Assembly: GCF_010993745.1 (NCBI RefSeq)
Contig: NZ_WOTN01000001.1
Coordinates: 2,669,235 to 2,733,234, forward strand
Origin: Fodinicola acaciae
GTDB lineage: Bacteria > Actinomycetota > Actinomycetes > Mycobacteriales > HKI-0501
Direction: 5' to 3'
Length of the DNA: 64,000 nt
Both the position numbers and the translations under genes were made by a program. Positions 45,222 through 54,901 of the stretch are shown here, in pieces. The first letter of the stretch is position 1. Every line of letters begins with the position of its first letter. The notes beneath the pieces are model-generated. The model did no database searches and was not told where the DNA came from. It saw only the letters and a list, made by a program, of their open reading frames with translations.

Positions 45222-45704
45222 TCATGGAGGCAAGCCAAAATCGAGCGGCACCGTGGTGCGGATCCGCCAGCCGGAACCGGTCGCCTCGACGAGGTGTACG
45301 GCGTCGGCGCGCGTACGCATCGGCAGCAGTGGTCGCACCGCATCGGCGACCACGGCCAGTTCGACCGGATCCGATCCCATGGCGAGCGTGAGATGAGCCG
45401 GCGGATTCGCGCCGAATCGTCCGTCGTACGGCAGAATCTCCGGCCACCGTGCCCGCAATGCGTCGACGTACGGTTGCAGTGCCGGCACCGGCACGGCCGC
45501 CATCGCACCGATCACAACGGCATCGGCCAACACCGCCGGCGGCACCACAGACGGCAATCCGGTGAGATCTGCCGCGGGAAGAAACGGATAAAGCACCGTC
45601 ACGTGCGCCGGCAGGCCCGGCCGGACCAGCTCAGGACGTACGCGCCGAGCCGCCTCCATCAGCGGCTCGGCGCCGGGAAGAGTCAACACCAGGGCCGTCG
45701 TCAT
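45222..45704 (-). CDS. 2H phosphoesterase (2'-5' RNA ligase-like)
   Basis: A 160-residue protein with two H-x-T motifs: His34-Val-Thr36 in LPAHVTVLYPF and His104-Leu-Thr106 in PPAHLTLAMG. This pair is the catalytic signature of 2H phosphoesterases, which open 2',3'-cyclic phosphates or related linkages in RNA or nucleotides. Its ATG overlaps the stop of the receptor gene by one base (TGATG), so production is tied to the receptor. It may act on a nucleotide signal, which is my inference. The gene is the last of the pair. Confidence 0.85.
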   Translation of the reverse strand: MTTALVLTLPGAEPLMEAARRVRPELVRPGLPAHVTVLYPFLPAADLTGLPSVVPPAVLADAVVIGAMAAVPVPALQPYVDALRARWPEILPYDGRFGANPPAHLTLAMGSDPVELAVVADAVRPLLPMRTRADAVHLVEATGSGWRIRTTVPLDFGLPP

Positions 45705-48511
45705 CAGTGCACCGGACAGCCGTTGGCGCCGCGGCGCTGGCCCTGCTCGTAAAGATCTCCGATGAGATAAAGACAGGTTGGCGTCGCGGAGATGTCGCGC
45801 AGGTCGGCCAGCCGCAGGATCGCGATGTTGCGGTTGTCTCCCGACCGCGACCTGCCGAAGTCGATCGTCCCCGTCGCACCAAGGAAAACCGTCTCGCGGA
45901 GTTGCTGCGCGAGCGCGCCGGGGTTGGGTTCGTACGGTTGACCGGACCTCCGGCCGCGTCGCTGCATTTCGGTGACGGCGTCGACGAAAAGACCGGACGC
46001 GTCATAGGCCTGACCGATCCGTTCGCCTGGCCACGGCAGCGATGGCGCGTCTTTTCCGGTCAGCTCTCGCGCCAATTCCTGGCGCAGTGTGTGATAGCCG
46101 GCGCAAAACGCGGCGAGCGGCGTGCCACCGCCGTCGGCCGGCAGCGGCATGCCGTTGACGCAGGAAGGTCCGGAAAGCACCGCGAGGCTGGCCAGCGTCA
46201 CGTACGACACCGGGACGCCGGCGAGAGCGTCCTGCGTGCGGTCCTGTTCGTGCTCGACGAAACGCGACACCGCGTCGTCGCCGAGGATCAGCGGCAGCTG
46301 GTCGCGGCGATAGCAGCCTCTGGTCACCGTACGGATGAAATCGCCGAAATCATCGTCGCGGCCAGCGAAAAACACGATCTCGTCGCTGCGGTCACCTGGC
46401 GACCGACACAGCGACGACAGGTCCGACACCGCGCCCTGCCAGCCGATGTCGGCGGTGGGAACACCGGTTGACCGCAGGCTGGCCGTCACCAGCTCCACGA
46501 GGCTCCGCACGTACGTGTCGCCGCTGGTCAGCGGCGGATGGTAGGTCGTGACCCGACGAGCGTGCACGTGTTTGGCGTACGCGGCGACCAGCTCCGCCTC
46601 ACGAGCGTTTCCCGGCGACAGCTGGAAATACAGCGGCGAGAGGTCGGTGAGCTGCGGACCGGTGAGGGTCGTGCCGACCGCCGGCATGCCGAGGACGCCG
46701 AGCTCGCCGATCGCCTCCTCGGTCTCGGTGACCGTGCGATCCAGTCCGATGACCCCGACAATCGTTGGATCGGAACGAAAAAGCGGCGCGAGCATGTCGC
46801 GTACGACGGCCGGCGAATCCTTCATCGCGTTGCCACCGTTGGCGACGATCACCCGCAACAGCGGCTCCGACCGGGACATCACATTTTGCAACCGCTGCCG
46901 CAACAGGACGCCTTCCAGCTCCTCGGCCCAGGACTGGTCGGTGTTGGGGTCCACGTCGCGGTGGGTCAGGCCGGCGAAGTAGACGACGCTGACGAACGGC
47001 CGGTCGGGGTCCTCGTCGTGCAGCCGTTCGGCCGTACGGTTCTGGTCGAAGACCCCGAGCTCGGCGCGCCGCAGCCGTGGGTCGGTGCCAAACAGCTGCG
47101 CACTGTTGTCGCTGTAGCCGACACATTGGCTGTCGCCCGCCTCGACCTGCGCCGGCCGTACGGACACACCGGGGATCGCCGAGCCGAACAGCGAGCATCC
47201 CGCGCTGTCATAGCGCTCCGCGCGGATCGCGGCCGGCACCAAGGCGGCCGTCACCAGCACGACCGCGACCGACTCCACGATGCCGCGGCGCGCGAGCAGC
47301 GGTGGCCGCCGGCTGCGGAAGGCGTCGCCGGTCGACCAGGCACCGGAGTCGTTGCCGTCGAGCGTCGCCGGCTCGCTGGGCGCCGGCACGGTGACCACCA
47401 GATATCTGGCGTCGCTGGTGAGCAGCTGCCGCCGGACCGGCAGGCGTTGCCGCCACATCCGCAACGCGGTGATCGCCTCCGCCGGTGGGACCGCGCCGAC
47501 CTGCACATACGGCGGCGGCGGCTCGACGCTCGCGGCGACGACGAGCATCGGGTCGAGCTCGCCGGTCTCGTTGCGTACGTCGTTGATCAGCCGCAGCAGG
47601 TCCCAACCGCCGTTGGTGGCGGTGACGTTGTCGAGCAGCACGATCACGTACGACGTGCGCCGCCAGCCGCGCCGGCGCGGGAAGATCTTGAAATGCCGTC
47701 GCCGGTAGGCGATCCGCAGATCTTCCAGGAAGGCGTGTACGAGCAGGCGGTCGAGCTGCTCCTTGTTTTCCGAGTCGCGCCGGCCGGCGGTGAGTCGCTC
47801 GGCGAAGCCGAGGAAGCCGACCGAGTGCCGCGGCACCATGAACTGCTGCCGCATGAACCAGCGCGTCTCGCGGCCGAGACCCGGTACGCGGTCGGAAAAC
47901 CAGCGATAGCCGACCCGCCGGCCGAGCCACAGCGCGATCCGCAGGCCGAGCTTGGCCGGCCACCCCGGCGCGATGTCGACGATCTCGTTGTCCGGCACCA
48001 GCTCCGGCCGCTTGCGCTGGCCGATCCAGCCGCGCAGCAGCTGGATCACGCCGGCACGGTCGTCGCGGCCGTGCGCCGGCGGCAGGTTCTGGCCGGTCAG
48101 CCAGTCGGCCAGCCGGTAGTGGTCGAAGCGCGTCACGCGCGCGCCGCCAAAGGAGGTCGCGGCGAGCTTGACGCTCAGCTCGTCGAGCAACGGCAGCAGC
48201 GGCACCTGCCGCGACGGCGTCGCCGGGTCGGTGGAGGCCCAACGCGACGCCGACTGGGCCGCCGCTGTCGCTGCGTCGACGCGTACGTGCGGCGCTTCGA
48301 CCTCGCTCAGCTCCGCGTCCAGCGCGTTGAGGAACGCCGACGAGCCGGGCTCGCCCCGCAGGCAGACCAGCGGCAACGGCTGGTCACCCCAGATCCGCTT
48401 CTCCGCGCCGCGGCTGAAGAAAGCCGGCCGCCGGCAAAGATCCTGGATCATCGTCAAAAGCGCGTGCGCGCCAGCGAAAACCGGCTTCGGCCGACCCTCC
48501 ATCCGGTTCAT
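45704..48511 (-). CDS. Membrane receptor: degenerate P-loop domain, one span, extracellular binding-protein domain
   Basis: A 935-residue protein of unusual layout. Residues 46-380 resemble a P-loop NTPase fold, but the Walker A position reads RGEPGSSAF (52-60) without the lysine. A hydrophobic strand VIVLLDN (289-295) looks like Walker B. Residues 411-430 (VESVAVVLVTAALVPAAIRA, starting at 412) are the only clear membrane span. Residues about 470-900 look like a branched-chain amino acid binding protein (type I periplasmic fold): RVIVANGGNAMKDSP, VVGVIGLDRT-like, FQLSPGNAREAELVAAYAK. ATG at 48511 was chosen. Longer frames lack codon support. No transporter partner is nearby. I infer a ligand-sensing receptor. 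Confidence 0.75.
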   Translation of the reverse strand: MNRMEGRPKPVFAGAHALLTMIQDLCRRPAFFSRGAEKRIWGDQPLPLVCLRGEPGSSAFLNALDAELSEVEAPHVRVDAATAAAQSASRWASTDPATPSRQVPLLPLLDELSVKLAATSFGGARVTRFDHYRLADWLTGQNLPPAHGRDDRAGVIQLLRGWIGQRKRPELVPDNEIVDIAPGWPAKLGLRIALWLGRRVGYRWFSDRVPGLGRETRWFMRQQFMVPRHSVGFLGFAERLTAGRRDSENKEQLDRLLVHAFLEDLRIAYRRRHFKIFPRRRGWRRTSYVIVLLDNVTATNGGWDLLRLINDVRNETGELDPMLVVAASVEPPPPYVQVGAVPPAEAITALRMWRQRLPVRRQLLTSDARYLVVTVPAPSEPATLDGNDSGAWSTGDAFRSRRPPLLARRGIVESVAVVLVTAALVPAAIRAERYDSAGCSLFGSAIPGVSVRPAQVEAGDSQCVGYSDNSAQLFGTDPRLRRAELGVFDQNRTAERLHDEDPDRPFVSVVYFAGLTHRDVDPNTDQSWAEELEGVLLRQRLQNVMSRSEPLLRVIVANGGNAMKDSPAVVRDMLAPLFRSDPTIVGVIGLDRTVTETEEAIGELGVLGMPAVGTTLTGPQLTDLSPLYFQLSPGNAREAELVAAYAKHVHARRVTTYHPPLTSGDTYVRSLVELVTASLRSTGVPTADIGWQGAVSDLSSLCRSPGDRSDEIVFFAGRDDDFGDFIRTVTRGCYRRDQLPLILGDDAVSRFVEHEQDRTQDALAGVPVSYVTLASLAVLSGPSCVNGMPLPADGGGTPLAAFCAGYHTLRQELARELTGKDAPSLPWPGERIGQAYDASGLFVDAVTEMQRRGRRSGQPYEPNPGALAQQLRETVFLGATGTIDFGRSRSGDNRNIAILRLADLRDISATPTCLYLIGDLYEQGQRRGANGCPVH

Positions 48512-48601
48512 ACTGCCGCAGTCGCGCCACCACCCGGATCGGTTCAGCAAAATTGTTCGGCGGCGATGTCGATTCGCGCGCGGCTCGTCCGACGCACGGG
48601 T

Positions 48602-49138
48602 ATGACAACCAACATGAGCGAACCCACCTCGACCCGCAACCTCGACCAGTATGGCAACGCCGAGCTGCCGTGGAGCCGCGTACGCGACGTGCTCGTCGCC
48701 GACACTCCGACGACCGACCTCACGTTTTTCGTGACGACCGTACGACCGGACGGCCGGCCGCATTCCGCCGGCGTCGGCGCGATCTGGGTCGACGACACAC
48801 TGTATTTCGTCGGCGGTCCGGCGACGCGCCGATCCCGCAACCTGGCGGAAAATCCGGTGTGTACGGTCTCGGTGCGGCTGCGCGGCGTCGACGTGACGAT
48901 GGAAGGCGAGGCGCACCGGGTCACCGACGCGTCCACATTGGACAGAGTGGCGGCCGTCTTCCGCGACGGCGGCTGGCCGGCGACGGTCGACGGCGACGCC
49001 CTGACCGCGCCGTACAGCGCGCCGAGCGCCGGACCGGCACCGTGGCAGCTGTGGCGCTTCGACCTGCGGCGCGCCGTCGGCGTCGCCAGCGCCGAGCCGT
49101 ACGGCGCGACCAGGTGGGACTTCACCGACCAAGCCTGA
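48602..49138 (+). CDS. Pyridoxamine 5'-phosphate oxidase-like split-barrel protein
   Basis: A 178-residue flavin- or F420-binding split barrel. TFFVTTVRPDGRPHSAGVGAIWVDDTLYFVGGP covers the core (residues about 41-73), with TRRSRNLAENPVCTVSV after it, typical of PPOX-family proteins. Cofactor and substrate are unknown. It is divergent from the receptor gene, separated by 90 bases. Confidence 0.85.
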   Translation: MTTNMSEPTSTRNLDQYGNAELPWSRVRDVLVADTPTTDLTFFVTTVRPDGRPHSAGVGAIWVDDTLYFVGGPATRRSRNLAENPVCTVSVRLRGVDVTMEGEAHRVTDASTLDRVAAVFRDGGWPATVDGDALTAPYSAPSAGPAPWQLWRFDLRRAVGVASAEPYGATRWDFTDQA

Positions 49139-49193
49139 ATCCACCGATTTGCTGACGTGTCAGGTAGATGCGGCCGGCCAGGGGCGTACGCCC

Positions 49194-49232
49194 GTGGCCG
49201 CCGCCAGAAAAGCGGCGCCACTCGGCGAATGC
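49194..49232. repeat. Solo unit related to the 24.4-kb tandem repeat
   Basis: CCGCCGCCAGAAAAGCGGCG followed by CCACTCGGCGAATGCC resembles the first unit of the tandem array (GCCGCCAGAAACGCGGCG, then CCCGCCGAACGCC). It lies between the two split-barrel genes and was probably seeded by the same process. Confidence 0.45.
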
Positions 49233-49395
49233 CGGAGTTTGTCGCCCACACGTTGGGTAAACTGTGCTGCTGAGACTCGCCTGACCAATGCGCTGCGGTC
49301 CGGCCGGCTGAGCCGCCGACCGCGATCCATGGCCCCGACACGTCGAACAATCGGTGGATCGAGGCTAAGAGGCCGCGCCCTCTAATGTTGAGGGC

Positions 49396-49785
49396 ATGAG
49401 CAAGATTCCAGACGGATACGAAGAGCTGCTCGTGCAACCCAACTTCGGCCACCTGGCGACGGTGAAACCCGACGGCGAGCCGTCGGTCACGCCGATGTGG
49501 TTCGACTGGGACGGCGAGCTGCTCCGCTTCACCCACACCACGCGCCGCACCAAGCTGCGCAACATCGAGACCAACCCGCACGTCGCGCTCTCGGTGCTCG
49601 ACCCGGAGCGACCGTATCGCTATCTGCAGGCGCAAGGCGTGGTCGAGAGCGTCACGCCGGACCCGACCGGCGCGTTCTACGTGCAGCTGGCCAAGCGCTA
49701 TGGCCGGCCGGATCCGGCGCCTCCGCCGGACGCCGCCGACCGCGTGGTCATCGCCGTACGTCCGACGGCGTATTCGAAGCAATAG
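49396..49785 (+). CDS. PPOX-class F420-dependent enzyme
   Basis: A 129-residue split-barrel protein. NFGHLATVKPDGEPSVTPMWFDWDGELLRF near the start (residues 16-45), TTRRTKLRNIETNPHVALSV and YRYLQAQGVVE follow the pattern of actinobacterial F420-binding PPOX proteins. Substrate unknown. A strong hairpin follows six bases after the stop. Confidence 0.88.
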   Translation: MSKIPDGYEELLVQPNFGHLATVKPDGEPSVTPMWFDWDGELLRFTHTTRRTKLRNIETNPHVALSVLDPERPYRYLQAQGVVESVTPDPTGAFYVQLAKRYGRPDPAPPPDAADRVVIAVRPTAYSKQ

Positions 49786-49790
49786 CAGAC

Positions 49791-49815
49791 CGGGCAATCG
49801 GGGCCCGATTGCCCG
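49791..49815 (+). terminator. CAATCGG-type hairpin after the F420 gene
   Basis: CGGGCAATCGGG and CCCGATTGCCCG are perfect 12-bp arms around one G. ACTTT follows. The CAATCGG core is shared with the hairpins at 57734-57793 and 57858-57882. Confidence 0.65.
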
Positions 49816-49911
49816 ACTTTACGGTTGTGGACGCGACCCAGCGCGCGTCCACTCCCCTCTCCTGATCCGGACGCGACTGTTGCGTACGCCACACCTGTTG
49901 CCCTATAACGG

Positions 49912-49929
49912 CGAGACAACGTTGTCTCG
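49912..49929. promoter_or_regulatory. LacI operator before the sugar importer
   Basis: CGAGACAAC and GTTGTCTCG form a perfect 18-bp palindrome with the central CG typical of LacI-family sites. It overlaps the ribosome binding region and ends 12 bases before the binding protein ATG. The operon encodes its own LacI regulator. Confidence 0.75.
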
Positions 49930-49941
49930 GAGGGACGACAG

Positions 49942-51021
49942 ATGGACAAATCTCGCAATCTGCCGCGCCGTACGGCTTTCGCCATGGCCGCGGCGCTCGC
50001 CGGCTCGCTGATCCTGACGGCGTGCGGCTCAGGCGCGTCCGACACGGTCGGCGTGTCGCTGATCCTCAAGACCCTGTCCAACCCGTACTTCGTCTCGATG
50101 CAGAGCGACGCTCAGAAGGCCGCGACCGCCCAGAAAGTCAACCTCACGGTGGCCGCCGGCAAGACCGACGGCGACACGCAGACGCAGATCACCGCGATCG
50201 ACAACGCCATCTCGCGTGGCGACCAGGGCATCCTGATCACCACCAACGGCGACGCGGTCAACACCGAGCTGCAGAAGGCCCGCAAGGCCGGCATCTTCGT
50301 GATCGCGCTCGACACGGTGCCGACGCCGCCGAGCACTGTCGACGTCACGTACGCGACCGACAACGAGCAGGCGGGCAAGCTGATCGGCCAGTACGCGGCG
50401 ACCAAGCTCAACGGCGCCAAGGCGGTGATCGCGATGCTCGACCTGTTCAACAACCAGGTCGTCTCGGTGGACACCTCGCGCGACCACGGTTTCCTGGAAG
50501 GCATGGGGATCGACCCCGGCAACAAGACGCAGAACGGCCAGGAAGCCAAGGCCGGCCGCTACACCGGCGGAAAAGGCGGTGACTACACGATCGCCTGCCA
50601 CCAGCCGACCACCGGCGCGATCCCCGGTGGCAAGACGGCGATGGAAAACTGCCTGTCGGCCAACGGCGACATCAACGTCGTCTACACGATCAACGAGCCG
50701 GCCGCCGACGGCGCGCTGCAGGCTTTGAAGGCCGCCAACAAAAAGAACGTGCTCGTGCTGACCATCGACGGCAGCTGCAAATATGTCAACGGACTGGTCA
50801 AGTCGGGCGACATCGCCGCGGATTCCGCGCAGTATCCCGGGAAGATGGCCAGCGTCGGCGTACAGGCCATCGCCGCCCTGGCGCGTGGCGGCAAGAAGCC
50901 GGCGCTGCCGGCCGGCAGGAACTTCATCGACACCGGTACGGCACTGGTGACCGCCAACCCGCTGCCGGGCGTCACCAGCCAGACGCCGGCGGACGCGGCC
51001 AAGGCCTGCTGGGGCAGCTGA
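49942..51021 (+). CDS. Sugar-binding lipoprotein (FrcB/RbsB-like)
   Basis: A 359-residue periplasmic-type binding protein with a lipobox at Cys28 (ILTAC). The mature domain has SLILKTLSNPYFVSMQSDAQKAA-like opening (residues 39-60) and TYATDNEQAGKLIGQYAA, as in ribose/fructose binding proteins. It is anchored outside the membrane and feeds the permease encoded two bases downstream. The sugar is unknown. ATG with GGAGGGA upstream. Expression is likely repressed by the LacI protein of the same operon. Confidence 0.9.
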   Translation: MDKSRNLPRRTAFAMAAALAGSLILTACGSGASDTVGVSLILKTLSNPYFVSMQSDAQKAATAQKVNLTVAAGKTDGDTQTQITAIDNAISRGDQGILITTNGDAVNTELQKARKAGIFVIALDTVPTPPSTVDVTYATDNEQAGKLIGQYAATKLNGAKAVIAMLDLFNNQVVSVDTSRDHGFLEGMGIDPGNKTQNGQEAKAGRYTGGKGGDYTIACHQPTTGAIPGGKTAMENCLSANGDINVVYTINEPAADGALQALKAANKKNVLVLTIDGSCKYVNGLVKSGDIAADSAQYPGKMASVGVQAIAALARGGKKPALPAGRNFIDTGTALVTANPLPGVTSQTPADAAKACWGS

Positions 51022-51022
51022 G

Positions 51023-52017
51023 ATGGCCGTCGAGGAAATCCTGCGGCCGCGGCCGACCATCGGCCGCCAGGTGCACGGCGTGCTGCACCGGATGCCGGCG
51101 CTCAGTCCGCTGGTCATCCTGGTCGTCGCGTGCGTGGTCTTCACCGTCGCCAACCCGCGGTTCGTACGACCGGAAAACCTGTCGATCCTGCTGCAGCAGG
51201 CCGCCGTGGTCGGCTCGCTCGCGGTCGGCCAGACACTGGTCATCCTGACCGCCGGCATCGACCTGTCGGTCGGCGCCATCATGGTGATGGCCACGCTGGT
51301 GATGGGAAAACTGGCCACCAGCGGCACGCCGAGCGCGCTGGCCTTCGGCATCGGCTTCGTGCTGGCGGTGTTCGCCGCGCTGGTCAACGGGTTGCTGGTG
51401 ACCAGGATCAAGCTGCCACCGTTCATCGTCACGCTCGGCACGCTGAGCATTTTCACCGCCATCACGCTGATCTACGCGCACGGCCAGACGATGTCGTTGC
51501 CATCAGGCACATTCCTGACCTGGACCGGCGCGACGATCTCGTTCGGCCGGTTTGAGCTGACCATCGGCGTCATCATGATGTTGTTGCTCTATGCGGGTTT
51601 CGCGTACGCACTGCGGCAGACCGCGTGGGGCCGCCACCTCTACGCGACCGGTGACGATCCGGAGGCGGCACGGCTGGCCGGCGTACGCACCGGCCGGGTG
51701 TTGTTGTCGGCGTACGTCGTCGCCGGCGCGGTTTTCGGGATAGCCGCCTGGATCCTGGTCGGCCGGATCAACGGCGCCGACCCCAACGCCGGCCTCAATG
51801 CCAACCTGGAGAGCATCACCGCTGTCGTCATCGGCGGCACCAGCCTGTTCGGCGGCCGCGGCGCGGTCGTCGGCTCGCTGATCGGCGCGCTCATCGTGCA
51901 GGTCTTCGAAAACGGCCTCGCGCTGATGCGGATCGACCCCAACTACCAGGTGCTCGCGGTCGGCGTACTGGTGATCGCGGCGGTGGCCGCCGACCAGTGG
52001 ATCCGGCGGGTGAAGAC

Positions 52018-52021
<4 letters not shown>
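51023..52021 (+). CDS. Sugar ABC permease (FrcC/RbsC-like)
   Basis: A 332-residue membrane protein with eight to ten hydrophobic segments. ILTAGIDLSVGAIMVMATLV and VIGGTSLFGGRGAVVGSLIGALIV (split here across residues 75-94 and 272-295) are hallmark segments of carbohydrate permeases of the RbsC type. It works as a homodimer with the ATPase that overlaps its end by four bases. Confidence 0.92.
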
Positions 52022-52778
<757 letters not shown>

Positions 52779-52782
<4 letters not shown>

Positions 52783-53789
52783 GCGCGCGTCCGACGATGC
52801 GCGAGGTGGCGGCGTTGGCCGGCGTCGGCATCAAGACCGTGTCGCGCGTGGTCAACGGCGTGCCGACGGTGGCGCCGGAGCTGGTCGAGCGGGTACGCGC
52901 CGCGGCCGACCAGCTCGGCTATCGGCCCAACCTGACCGCGGCGAACCTCCGGCGTACGGGCGGCCGTACGAACACCATCGGCCTGCTGCTGGACGACGTG
53001 AGCAACCCGTACTCCGGTGTCGTGCTGCGCGCGGTGGAGGACTTCGCGCGCGAACACAACGTCGTCGTACTCGCCGCCAGCCTCGACGAGGACCCGCAGC
53101 GCGAGCGTGAGCTGACGCGCGCGCTGGTCAACCGGCGTGTGGACGGCCTGATCGTGCAGCCGGCCGGCGGCGACCAGCGGCACGTGCTGACCGAGCAGCA
53201 GGCCGGCATGTCCTTTGTCCTCATCGACCGGCTGCCCGAGCCGCTGCTGGCCGACGCGATCGTCTCGGACAACCGCGGCGGCGCGCGGCTCGCCGTGGAA
53301 CATTTGCTGCGTACGCGGCGGCGTACGGTCGCCTATCTCGGCGACGACCTGGCCATCCAGACCGCCCGCGACCGGTATGCCGGCTTCACCGACGCGTTGT
53401 CGGCAGCCGGCCTGCGGCCGGATGAGCGGTTGGTGCGGCACGGGTTGCGTACGGCCGAGCAGGCGCGTGCCGTGGCGCGCGAGCTGTTCGCGGCGCATGC
53501 GCCGGAAGCCGTTTTCACAAGCCAAAACCTGGTCACCATCGGCGCGGTCGAGGCGCTGCATGAGCTCGGCATGGAGAGCCGAGTCGCCTTGGTCGGCTTC
53601 GACGACATCCCACTGGCGGCGATCGTACGGCCCGGCGTGTCGGTGATGGCACAGGATCCGGCGGCGGTCGGCCGGCTGGCGGTCGGCCGGCTGTTCGCAC
53701 GTATGGCCGGCGACACGTCCGCGCCGGCCGCGCACACCGTGCCGACCCGCCTCATCCCCCGCGGCTCCGGCGAGCTTCCGCGGCTCTGA
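52779..53789 (+). CDS. LacI-family repressor of the sugar importer
   Basis: A 336-residue regulator. The N-terminal helix-turn-helix REVAALAGVGIKTVSRVVNG and the hinge PNLTAANLRRTGGRTNTIGLLL precede a periplasmic-binding-like sugar domain. Start GTG overlaps the ATPase stop. It most likely binds the 18-bp palindrome at 49912-49929 and releases it in the presence of the imported sugar. Confidence 0.92.
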
Positions 53790-53792
53790 GTT

Positions 53793-53839
53793 CGCATGGC
53801 CACCATGCGTGCGTTGGACGCACGCATGGTGGCCATGCG
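53793..53839. repeat. Double nested palindrome, second block
   Basis: CGCATGG-CCA-CCATGCG (53793-53809) and its reverse complement (53823-53839) are separated by TGCGTTGGACGCA. It matches the block at 32541-32587 with one base changed, and again fills the gap between two convergent genes (lacI and the siderophore-binding protein). Confidence 0.8.
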
Positions 53840-53844
53840 TGCAT

Positions 53845-54831
53845 TCAGCTCAGCGCGGGGTCGACGCCGTACTGCTTGGCCAGGTCGGTGAGCATCGCCT
53901 GCGCGCCCTGGATGCTGACCGAGGTGAACCAGGTGGTGTCGCTCACGCTGACCACCTTGCCGGTGAGCTTCTTCCACAGCGGGTTGGCCTCGAACTGGCC
54001 GATCGGCGCGTCGCCGGGCTTGGCCGGATCCGTGTACGTGGACACGAAAATCGTGCTGGCGTCGAGCTTGAGGATGTCCTCCTGGCTCAGGTTGTCCGAG
54101 ATCGCCGTGGTCGAGTTGGGCTGGCCGGCCGGACGGGTCAGGCCCGCGTCGGCCATCACCGTGCCGGGGAAGGAGCGGCTGCTGTAGAGCCGTACGGTCG
54201 GCTCACCTTCCACGAAACGGACCACCGACACGGTCGCCGGCTTGCCGAGTTTTGCCTTGATCTCGGCGCCGATCTTGCGCGCGCGTGCCTCGTACGCGGC
54301 GATTTTCTTGTCCGCCAAAGCTTCCTTGCCGAGCGCCTTGGCGACCAGCCGCATGTTGGTCTTCCACGCGGCCGCCGTCGTGTCGGTGAAGACGGTCGGC
54401 GCGATTTTGGAGAACTCGTTGTAGAACTTCTCGTGCCGCACCTTCGCCGACACGATCAGATCCGGCTTGATGTCGTAGAGCTGCTCGACGTCAGGACTTT
54501 CCAGCTCGCCGATCGCCTTGGCGTTTTTGCCATATTTGCGGTCATCGCCGAGATAGTCCGGAAGGCTGTTGTAGGACCGGTATTTCGTGTACGCGACGAC
54601 CTCGGTCTCCAGGGACAGCACCGCTCCGACGAAACTCGCGTCGAGCGCGGCAACCCGTTGCGGTTGTTTCGGGATCGTGGTTTGCCCCATCGCGTGCTGG
54701 ATCGTACGAGGAAATCCGTTCTGCGATGTTCCGGACGCGGCACCGCTTCCGGATCCGGACCCACACGCGGTCAGGGCGAGGCAGCCGGCGAGCATGGCGG
54801 CAACCAGTCGGTACGGTCGTGAACGAGACAT
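53845..54831 (-). CDS. Iron-siderophore-binding lipoprotein
   Basis: A 328-residue binding protein of the FecB/FepB type with lipobox Cys23 (LALTAC). PQRVAALDASFVGAVLSLETEVVAYTKY (residues about 57-84) and DIKPDLIVSAKVRHEKFYNEFSKIAPTV are typical of helical-backbone iron-chelate receptors. It is transcribed away from the permease genes across an iron box, so both units respond to iron. The siderophore is not known, and no biosynthesis genes are in the window. Confidence 0.9.
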   Translation of the reverse strand: MSRSRPYRLVAAMLAGCLALTACGSGSGSGAASGTSQNGFPRTIQHAMGQTTIPKQPQRVAALDASFVGAVLSLETEVVAYTKYRSYNSLPDYLGDDRKYGKNAKAIGELESPDVEQLYDIKPDLIVSAKVRHEKFYNEFSKIAPTVFTDTTAAAWKTNMRLVAKALGKEALADKKIAAYEARARKIGAEIKAKLGKPATVSVVRFVEGEPTVRLYSSRSFPGTVMADAGLTRPAGQPNSTTAISDNLSQEDILKLDASTIFVSTYTDPAKPGDAPIGQFEANPLWKKLTGKVVSVSDTTWFTSVSIQGAQAMLTDLAKQYGVDPALS

Positions 54832-54850
54832 CGAGGATCCTTTGTGTACG

Positions 54851-54866
54851 GTTAGGCTTCCCTAAC
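54851..54866. promoter_or_regulatory. Iron box (DtxR/IdeR-type operator)
   Basis: GTTAGG-CTTC-CCTAAC matches the symmetric TTAGG...CCTAA core of DtxR-family sites. It is centred in the 70-base divergent region, 20-35 bases from one gene start and 36-51 from the other. Confidence 0.7.
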
Positions 54867-54901
54867 GAGCAGCTAGCAGCATAAGCGGAAAGGCCTGGCG
54901 G

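Noticed and set aside
48512-49144. Upstream extension of the receptor gene to 49144
   Set aside because: The extension runs antisense through the split-barrel gene and shows no domain. The ATG at 48511 begins a plausible product.
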